Source: Chitinispirillaceae bacterium
Lineage (GTDB): Bacteria; Fibrobacterota; Chitinivibrionia; Chitinivibrionales; Chitinispirillaceae
Direction: 5' to 3'
NCBI GenBank assembly: GCA_016929415.1
Contig: JAFGIW010000128.1
Coordinates: 1-42,213 of the forward strand
DNA: 42,213 bases
Made by a program: the position numbers and the translations under genes. Below are positions 36,025 to 42,213 of this stretch, in pieces. Positions within the stretch are counted from its first letter, which is position 1. Every line of letters starts with the position of its first letter. The notes under the pieces are model-generated. The model did not search any database, was not told the DNA's origin, and saw only the letters and a list, made by a program, of their open reading frames with translations.

Positions 36025-37410
36025 TCAAATTGTCGATATAAAAACCGATTTAAGAATTTTATTATTTTGATTCTTAATCGTGAGAATCAAGCATCTATTT
36101 CTAATTGAAGTAACGGTGATAGACGCCTTACAACCTTGGGATATTTTGGAATAGAGCTGTTTTCCGGATACATCAGTGAGAGAAATTGCATATCCCGGTT
36201 GCAGACCGGTCACGGACAATTCTCTATTGACAAGTAATTTCCAATGAATCCGATCGATCGGGGCGCTTGAATGTTTCTGTTCCTGTGAAATGGAAACGGT
36301 ATCAAACGAATCGTTTCTCCATTGGTTGCCCGTTAATGTGATTAGATAGCAGAACTTGAGTACATAGGTAAACCAATTCCATGAATCATTGAGGTTTTTC
36401 ATTTCCGCAGCAAATTCATCGACCATTTCCTGACTGTTTGCCATGGCGGCAATAGCAAAACCGCCGAAATATTTTGATTCATGCGTCCCGCCCGGTTGGC
36501 CGGAAAGGGAAAAGGAGCCGCTGACTTTTTTAATACCCAAGTTATAAGCGAAATTGGAAAGTTTGATGCACCATTCCTTTGCCTTTTCATTTCCGTTCCA
36601 TAAATAATCAAGGGTGATGCGCCAGGGGGTGCGGCAGGCATCATCCGCATAATTGCCCTGAGGTGAACCAGTCACACTTTGCCGATCCGGGACAAGGCCT
36701 GTAGTTGCATTGGCACCTGCATTTAAAATGGTGTAAGTATCATCTGCCAGTTTTACCCACATGGCGCTGTCTTCGGCATTGCCTATTACTTTCGCATATT
36801 CTCTGAAAGCAGCAGGATTGTAATATGAAATGTCAGTCATGCTGCATCCACCCCAATTATACCCCATTGTTAATGCCAAAATGCTATCACCGTCGGCACT
36901 TTTGCAGTTAACGACCATCTTTTTTAAAACCGTGATAACGGCTTTAGCCTTTTCCAGATAACCTGCATCCGGCCACTGCCAGGAAGCGATAATAAGACCA
37001 AAAGCCACATCGACATCGCCGTCCGTTGCGCCGCCCTGGGCGGCTGGCCCGCTGCACGATCCATGCCATCCCATCATACCGCCTGCGGCGGTTGTTAAAT
37101 TTGATTTATAAAAATTGTACGTCGAGGCGAATCTGGCGCTGTCACCCATATAAGCGAATATAAATGCGGCGAATCCGATTGCCTCGACCTTGTATTCCCC
37201 TCCTGCATTTATATAGAGTTTATCGCTGCTGCACGTAGTCAATGCCGTTTTCAGCCATTTATCATATTCGCTTTTTACCCAATCGATATCTATGGTTGTT
37301 GGAACATATCCATAAGGATATTTAATATTCTGCGGAAATGGATGCGTTTGAGCGCCTATTAATACGCTTAAATTCAACAATAACACTACACTTTTCAGGA
37401 TTTTATTCAT
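36025..37410 (-). CDS. Glycoside hydrolase family 8 (endoglucanase/xylanase type)
   Basis: Secreted polysaccharide-cutting enzyme with an inverting mechanism. The 461-aa protein has a signal peptide (residues 1-20, ending IGAQ) and a GH8 domain at about 28-375. The family signature is seen: ATDGDVDVAFGLIIASWQW at 128-146, with the catalytic-region Asp residues D130/D132. Glu76 in YKVEAIGFAAF is the likely proton donor. The last 75 residues (LLVNRELSVTGLQPGYAISL, TDVSGKQLYSKIS, LILTIKNQNNKILK) form a beta module like a type IX sorting domain. The substrate (beta-1,4-glucan, xylan or beta-1,3-1,4-glucan) cannot be told by eye. It forms a cellulose-degradation cluster with GH5 nearby. Confidence 0.88.
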   Translation of the reverse strand: MNKILKSVVLLLNLSVLIGAQTHPFPQNIKYPYGYVPTTIDIDWVKSEYDKWLKTALTTCSSDKLYINAGGEYKVEAIGFAAFIFAYMGDSARFASTYNFYKSNLTTAAGGMMGWHGSCSGPAAQGGATDGDVDVAFGLIIASWQWPDAGYLEKAKAVITVLKKMVVNCKSADGDSILALTMGYNWGGCSMTDISYYNPAAFREYAKVIGNAEDSAMWVKLADDTYTILNAGANATTGLVPDRQSVTGSPQGNYADDACRTPWRITLDYLWNGNEKAKEWCIKLSNFAYNLGIKKVSGSFSLSGQPGGTHESKYFGGFAIAAMANSQEMVDEFAAEMKNLNDSWNWFTYVLKFCYLITLTGNQWRNDSFDTVSISQEQKHSSAPIDRIHWKLLVNRELSVTGLQPGYAISLTDVSGKQLYSKISQGCKASITVTSIRNRCLILTIKNQNNKILKSVFISTI

Positions 37411-37480
37411 TCTTGGCCTCCCATATTATAATAAAATAATATAATTATGCCAAAATGCACTAGTATCCGGGATAAAATAA

Positions 37481-38419
37481 ACAGGAGAAAGTGGCGCAGT
37501 TCCGGATGATACCTTTAGGCTGCGGCTTATCGTGGAAGAAACAGAGTATGAAATCTCCGAGGTAACCTCGGAGATGGAGGGAGAAACCTTTCCCCTGACA
37601 TATGATATAAATAGTGCATACTTTGCCGCGGATATCCCTCTGCTGGGGAGAACGCAGGGAAACAGGAAGGTCGTCTTCAGGGCGCGCGATTTCGGAGGTT
37701 CAAGCAAGACGGATTCAATGCTGATCCGATACGACCGCAGGCCTGAACTCCAGGTTCGCGAGTCACGTCCGTTTCTTGCGGTCGATGAGGAGATCGGTTT
37801 CCATATTTCGTGCGTGGATACGCCGTTCACGAGATGTACCATTGATGCGTATCCGCTGCAGGGTTCCTCTCCTCCTCTGCATCTGTTCAGTGCAACGGAC
37901 CTCATCGACACTCTCCTGACTCTTTCCGGATACGACACGATCAGAATTATCGGAACCGATTCGGTCGGTCAGCGGGACACGGTGGATCGCAAGGTCTGGC
38001 ACTTTTCTCAGAAGGGTATCATACCTGTTGATACGTTTGATTACTGGGTTTCAACGTCCAACAAAACGACGTGGCGGGATGGAGGTTTCTATGGATTCTG
38101 GTGCGGCGTTGTTTTTAGGGTTGATACGTCTTTCGGCACGACCAAGGCCGTACCGGACTCCCGGCATCCGGTCGTTTCGGTTCTGAGGGCGTCGGTCTGC
38201 AACAACCGTATCATATTGTCCGGGGTATCCGGCGGGGAGACAGTGAAAAAATGTGTGATCGTTGATCTGGCCGGGAATGTTGTGAAAACGTTTGATGCAC
38301 CGACAATCCGCGACAGGGCGGTAGCCGTTTTAACGGGGGACATCTCCGCGGGGACGTATTTACTCAGGATAGTCACCGATGCACGTGTTTGTACCGTTCC
38401 GGTTGCCTTCGTGAGATGA
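37481..38419 (+). pseudogene. C-terminal remnant of a secreted protein
   Basis: The frame opens straight after a TAA at 37478-37480 and runs 312 codons with good coding character from its first codons (ESGAVPDDTFRLRLIVEETE), but has no ATG, no ribosome-binding site and no signal peptide; the first usable codon is a GTG at 37532. The product looks like beta-sandwich repeats of the Ig-like kind (YLFAADIPLLGR-type segments, VVFRARDFGGSSKTDSMLI, IRIIGTDSVGQRDTVDR) and ends with a sorting-like module (RIILSGVSGGETVKKCVIVD, AGTYLLRIVTDA RVCTVP). I read it as the 3' end of a larger gene whose 5' part has been lost, perhaps by insertion of the neighbouring GH8 region. Confidence 0.65.
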
Positions 38420-38731
38420 CGCACGATTTATGAGTGTGAATGGACGGGGCGGTAAAATTTTCCGGAAAAGCATGCCGATCCGGTCATGGTATTGTACGCT
38501 CAGTACATTGAATATTAAGAAACGGCGAGTAGTATTACAATTCATTAGAAAAGCCATTTCCTTCTCTCTAAAATGATTTGGCCGGATCGTGCAGGCCTGT
38601 TTCCATGGGAAAAAGGATATGATAAAAGGTTCTTTAAAAACAACAGCTATTGAGACCTACACCCTAACAGTTGTATAAACGAGGGCAACAACTCAAATAT
38701 CTTAATTTAATTCAACAATCAACGATAAAAG
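38420..38731. other. Gene-free interval between the remnant and GH5
   Basis: 312 bp between convergent genes. No gene, repeat or clear terminator was found. The left part is mixed composition; the right part is AT-rich. Confidence 0.6.
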
Positions 38732-40522
38732 CTAATTTGTCAAACAGACCATTTGTTTGTGAAAGTATTCACCAACCTTGAAAACAACCACATACGATCC
38801 CGAGGCAGTTGCCATTTGTCGCCGATTTATGGAATATGAGCCCGCCTCTTGCTGCCGACCGATTATTTTTGATTGCAAACGGCCTTTAACATTGTAGACT
38901 CTTAGCGAAACAAATGCCGCTTTGGGCAATGAATAGGTAATTAATCCAGTACTTGAAACGTGGCAGGTGAAAATCCTTCTGCCGGTACCATGTTCGGCAG
39001 GGATAACCGGCGCACCTGGATCATATGGTTCAGGTTCATATGGTTCACCATTTCCGGTTGCATTCCAGAGTTTTGCCAGCAGGTTAAGCTTCCTTGAGTC
39101 GGTACCTGACCAGGCACCCCAGCCGCTCTTATTGGAGATGGGGTCGAAAGGAGAGGTGAAAATACCGTAGGTATCGGAGGATTCCGGGTTGATTGACCAG
39201 TAGAAGGAATCAAAAATGCCCGCCTTGATCAGATAATTTACAAAGGCGTTCTGCCACTGCTCATCGGAGTTTTTGTTGGTAAGGTAGCTATAGCGGTTCT
39301 GATGGCGGGACTCGGCCTTGTTGGGCCAATCCATGTTACCGCCGAACTCTCCGATACATATGGCATATCCCTGGGCTTTCAAGTACCCGAAGTGCTCATA
39401 CCATCCCGGTTCGAGCTTCGCCGGATTAATCACGATTTGGCATTTCGCATCTCCGAAGGCATCTTCTATGAGGCCCGCGCACTCCGGCTGGGATTGCACG
39501 TCTGCGAACATCGGCTGAGTACATACCGCCGGACCATAGCAGTGCGGTGAGTACACCAGCTTGCTCTTTGGCATGGTCGGCGGACTGTTGCCCGCTTCAT
39601 ACAGGTTCTCGCCCCAGTTGGGGTTCGTGGCCATATCCCCATGGGGTGTCTCGTTTTTCGTGTCCGGGCTGCCGTCCTGGTTGCCGTTCGAGCCACTAAT
39701 TCCCTGGGCAAAGATCAGAATATTGGGATTCACGGAGCTGATCGCTGAGTAGGCTTGATCGATTAACGAACTCCATTCGCTCCAACTGTAGTCCCAGGGT
39801 TCGTTGAAGATGTCGATGCCCATGATGTTGTCGACGCCGAGTTCCGCCCCCATGCCGGCCAGTGTCTTCAGGTCGGCCAGCCACTTCGATACGTCGTAAG
39901 CCTGGATACGGCTGACGGAGCTCGGGTTCCCGCTCGCGGCGCAGGAGCAATCCTCTCGTTTGAAGTCATATTGGTCCCGGTTCGCGTCAACGTATGGTGG
40001 ACGAGCGTCCAAACGGCCCGCCCTCCAGCCTACATAGTTGGAGCATGAGTGCATGTCCAGGAGGACGTAGAGGCCGGCGTCGGCACATGCCTTGACAACC
40101 TCCTTGAGTGCTGAAAAAGCACCTTGAATACGCACATCCTCGGTATTCTTCAGGTTCGGGTCATTGCCCTGCGGGTCGCTGTCATCGAGGGTCTGGGGGG
40201 CAACCGGCATCCTGATACAGTTAAATCCCATACTTTTCATCTCGGCTGCATCACTGGCCAGGGTGCGGCTGCTCGATGAATAGAACACGTTGCCAATGTA
40301 CAACTCCAGCGGGGCTCCACCCGGGTTGTTCTCATCGGTAGAGAGCTCATGCCTTCCTTCGAGTCCGAACCAGGATCCACCCTTAACGCGGAAGACCGAG
40401 CCATTAAGAGTAATGTCGCCATTAGCATCGACCGCCCACACATTCGCGGCTTGGGCAGCGGTGGAGATTGTGAGTGTCAAAATTACTCCAATTAAAACCA
40501 CTTTGTTTCTTTTGCGTTTCAT
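38732..40522 (-). CDS. Glycoside hydrolase family 5 endoglucanase
   Basis: Secreted cellulase-type enzyme with a retaining mechanism. The 596-aa protein has a signal peptide (residues 1-25, MKRKRNKVVLIGVILTLTIS to QAA) and a GH5 domain at about 27-480. The acid/base Glu241 is in IDIFNEPWD and the nucleophile Glu392 in CIGEFGG. R104 in NCIRMP and HSC in LLDMHSCSNY fit the (beta/alpha)8 active site. A Pro/Glu/Tyr linker (GEPYEPEPYDPGAPV) leads to a C-terminal module of about 80 residues (FTCHVSSTGLITYSLPKAAF, VSLRVYNVKGRLQSKI, GSYVVVFKVGEYFHKQMVC) like a type IX sorting domain. GGAGG lies 9 nt before the ATG. With GH8 and DUF3160 it fits a cellulolytic secretome. Confidence 0.92.
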   Translation of the reverse strand: MKRKRNKVVLIGVILTLTISTAAQAANVWAVDANGDITLNGSVFRVKGGSWFGLEGRHELSTDENNPGGAPLELYIGNVFYSSSSRTLASDAAEMKSMGFNCIRMPVAPQTLDDSDPQGNDPNLKNTEDVRIQGAFSALKEVVKACADAGLYVLLDMHSCSNYVGWRAGRLDARPPYVDANRDQYDFKREDCSCAASGNPSSVSRIQAYDVSKWLADLKTLAGMGAELGVDNIMGIDIFNEPWDYSWSEWSSLIDQAYSAISSVNPNILIFAQGISGSNGNQDGSPDTKNETPHGDMATNPNWGENLYEAGNSPPTMPKSKLVYSPHCYGPAVCTQPMFADVQSQPECAGLIEDAFGDAKCQIVINPAKLEPGWYEHFGYLKAQGYAICIGEFGGNMDWPNKAESRHQNRYSYLTNKNSDEQWQNAFVNYLIKAGIFDSFYWSINPESSDTYGIFTSPFDPISNKSGWGAWSGTDSRKLNLLAKLWNATGNGEPYEPEPYDPGAPVIPAEHGTGRRIFTCHVSSTGLITYSLPKAAFVSLRVYNVKGRLQSKIIGRQQEAGSYSINRRQMATASGSYVVVFKVGEYFHKQMVCLTN

Positions 40523-41105
40523 TGTTAAATCCTCCGTTTTAATTTTTGGTAATTAATCGTTTATTTAGTATCTCCGCAAATAATTAACTTTCAATTTCAC
40601 TACAATCGATTGTTACCGTTACCCCCGTTACAAAAGAGACGATATGAAAATCGGTGTGAGATTATAAAAGTTTTGAAAAAAGTCGTCGCGCTTCAGTCTA
40701 GCTCAGTTAACAAGCAATAAATTACCCCCGTCGATTCAAGGTAGATCTTTACTAATAAGCTACCCTTATCATACCGGTTTTAATCGCTTTGTCAACCTAC
40801 AGAAAAGGTCGAGCACCTCTAATCATTTTGGCAGGCAGGTTAAAGTTTTGACTCTAATGGCTTGGTATTGTGTGCTCCCCTTGTACCACGTTTCCCCTCC
40901 CACGAAGAACCGGGTACCACCTGACCGTGAAAACAACTTCGCAGGTTAAACTGTTTAAATTGTACTACGTAGCATTACACTCTATGAATTATTGTGGAAA
41001 GATTCGACAGACCGGTTCACGGTTTCAAAATTTATTTTGGGCTTATTTCAGACTTTATATTTATTATTATAACAATATCTTTTCAATAGTAATTCTTCGC
41101 CCTGA
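40523..41105. other. Gene-free interval upstream of GH5
   Basis: 583 bp with no supported gene; a plus-strand frame at 40870-41172 has no plausible protein. Three copies of GTTAC at 40612-40616, 40618-40622 and 40627-40631, about 90-110 nt upstream of the GH5 start, might be part of an operator. The rest is AT-rich. Confidence 0.5.
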
Positions 41106-41369
41106 ATATTTTACAGGATTGTCTTCCTTAACTCCGACGACACCGGAATCTATGCCTACGGAGATGATGTAAGAGTGAACACCGATTACAATGCCGGCTG
41201 CTATTTCAATGTCCGTATCGGTGCGGGCCACATTGACGATGTTTCATTCGCGGTTGCCGCGCTCAAGCTGTCCGGAGTAAGCGAAAGCAACAAGTCCACT
41301 CTCACTTTGCGCTCACCCTGTTCTTCCCCTCCCTCTTCGACAAATAGAGCGCCTCGTCGGTATCGCTGA
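41106..41369 (+). pseudogene. Gene fragment cut off at the GGDEF gene
   Basis: A plus-strand frame, opening after a TGA and lacking an ATG, reads protein-like sequence: IVFLNSDDTGIYAYGDDVRV, NTDYNAGCYFNVRIGAGHID, DVSFAVAALKLSGVSES. After about 41300 it runs into sequence antisense to the GGDEF gene and loses coding character (PCSSPPSSTNRAP). It looks like the middle of a secreted protein that was cut at this junction. The family is not recognised. Confidence 0.4.
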
Positions 41370-42213
41370 TGAGCTCCTCTTTTTTGCACGGCGTCCTGCC
41401 GCTGAACATGGCAAGGCCTATGCTGACCGAGTAGGAAATTGATTTCTCGTACAGCTCGTAGGGCCGCGACGAGATGCTTTTGCGGATGCGCTCTGCCAGG
41501 GCCAGGGCGCCATCGAGCGAGGTGTTGGGCAGGATGATGGCGAACTCCTCGCCGCCGTACCGGGCGAACACGTCGCCGAACCTGATGTTCTCGTTCACCC
41601 TCGCCGCGAGGTCTTTGAGCACCGCGTCGCCCACGAGGTGACCGTACACGTCGTTGATGCGCTTGAAGTCGTCGATGTCAATCATGGCGAGGCAGAACTC
41701 GTTCTTCGCGCGCTCGGTGCGCGCCATCTCGCGCATGAGCATCTCATTGAACGAGCGCCGGTTGAACACGCCCGTGAGCGGATCGGTCTTGGCCTGCACC
41801 TTCGTGCGCTTGTGCACGTACCCGTTCTCCACAAGCGGCGCGATGAGCGAAGCGAATACATGCAGGAACTGGTATTCAACGTCTTCGGCCTCGTGCTTCG
41901 CGTCCTTGAACACCGCGACGCTGCCGATGGTCTTTCCAAGCGCGATGAGCGGCGCCACTTGCGGCTGCAGCGGCATCGCGGCCTGGGGCTGGCCCTGCAC
42001 GCCGTCGAACGGCATGAACGAGATCTTTTCCCTCACGAACTCGGCCGGGTCCAGCATGCCGAACAGCTCGTCCCAATCCGCATCGATGCTTTTTCTGAGT
42101 TCCTCGGCCCGGGCAAGGCCGAAGCGCGGCATGGCGAACACCTCGCTCTCACCGAATAGACACACTCCCACCACGGCGTGCTCCGCGTGCAGCTTGTCGT
42201 TGAGCTCGAGCAG
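41302..42213 (-). CDS. GGDEF diguanylate cyclase, 5' end beyond the window
   Basis: Likely makes cyclic di-GMP. The frame is open to the right edge (upstream codons read LLELNDKLHAEHAVVGVCLF), so the start lies outside; within the window about 303 codons are seen, the last residues being GKNRVSAK. A GAF-like sensor part (APLIALGKTIGSVAVFKDAK, EYQFLHVFASLIAPLVENGY) precedes the GGDEF domain: TDPLTGVFNRRSFNEML, MIDIDDFKRINDVYGHLVGD, active site RYGGEEF. The inhibitory site RFGD is intact at the expected distance. Codon use is much more GC-rich (GCG, GGC, CTC) than in the neighbouring AT-rich genes, which suggests a different origin or a sequence join. It overlaps a plus-strand gene fragment at its 3' end. 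Confidence 0.88.
   Translation of the reverse strand: MLELNDKLHAEHAVVGVCLFGESEVFAMPRFGLARAEELRKSIDADWDELFGMLDPAEFVREKISFMPFDGVQGQPQAAMPLQPQVAPLIALGKTIGSVAVFKDAKHEAEDVEYQFLHVFASLIAPLVENGYVHKRTKVQAKTDPLTGVFNRRSFNEMLMREMARTERAKNEFCLAMIDIDDFKRINDVYGHLVGDAVLKDLAARVNENIRFGDVFARYGGEEFAIILPNTSLDGALALAERIRKSISSRPYELYEKSISYSVSIGLAMFSGRTPCKKEELISDTDEALYLSKREGKNRVSAK

Noticed and set aside
40870..41172. Plus-strand open frame upstream of the gene fragment
   Set aside because: AT-rich, with no ribosome-binding site; its last codons lie out of frame over the real fragment at 41106.

Overview
The window looks like a chromosome segment of a Gram-negative, flagellated, polysaccharide-degrading bacterium of the Fibrobacterota, probably a Chitinivibrionia-like lineage. 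This is inferred from three things: a TIGR02147-type regulator (a family first defined in Fibrobacter) that starts a small secreted-protein operon; cellulase-type GH8 and GH5 enzymes and a DUF3160 protein that end in type-IX-secretion-like sorting modules; and a TonB-domain/receptor fusion. A flagellin gene with a sigma-28-type promoter argues against the non-motile genus Fibrobacter itself.

Region 1 (1-9856, all minus strand) is a complete type I-E CRISPR-Cas locus. Reading with transcription, the order is cas3, cse1 (cas8e), cse2, cas6e, cas7e, cas5e, an AlbA_2 (Schlafen-type)/HATPase/winged-helix gene, cas1, cas2, a leader of about 110 bp with an IHF-like site, and the leader-proximal repeat. 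The array itself runs out of the window on the left. The inserted regulator-like gene overlaps cas1 by 4 nt, and the cas1 ribosome-binding site lies inside its 3' end, so it is built into the adaptation module. cas6e sits between cse2 and cas7e rather than after cas5e.

Region 2 (9857-13412) is an accessory stretch. It has a duplicated intergenic repeat with two perfect palindromes, an AIPR-family (abortive phage infection) gene preceded by an internally deleted WYL regulator, a small DUF2294/MpsC-like gene and a 167-bp MITE-like element with 15-bp terminal inverted repeats.

Region 3 (13413-23460) is mostly core genome. It holds a PAS-GGDEF diguanylate cyclase, two tandem cyclic-nucleotide-binding proteins coupled to a SpoU/TrmH RNA methyltransferase, the ffh-rpsP-rimM-trmD-rplS operon with a terminator, tadA, flagellin with promoter, leader and terminator, and a tandem universal stress protein.

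Region 4 (23461-42213) is dominated by envelope, secreted and carbohydrate genes. It holds a sugar nucleotidyltransferase, a PEP-CTERM gene lacking its signal peptide, a barrel-like protein, a broken propeller gene, the TonB_C-receptor fusion, the TIGR02147/lipoprotein/secreted-protein operon, DUF3160, GH8, a headless secreted-protein remnant and GH5. At the right edge is a GC-rich GGDEF gene that abuts a second gene remnant and may mark a rearrangement junction. Everything here comes from reading sequence and recalling families; no database search was run.
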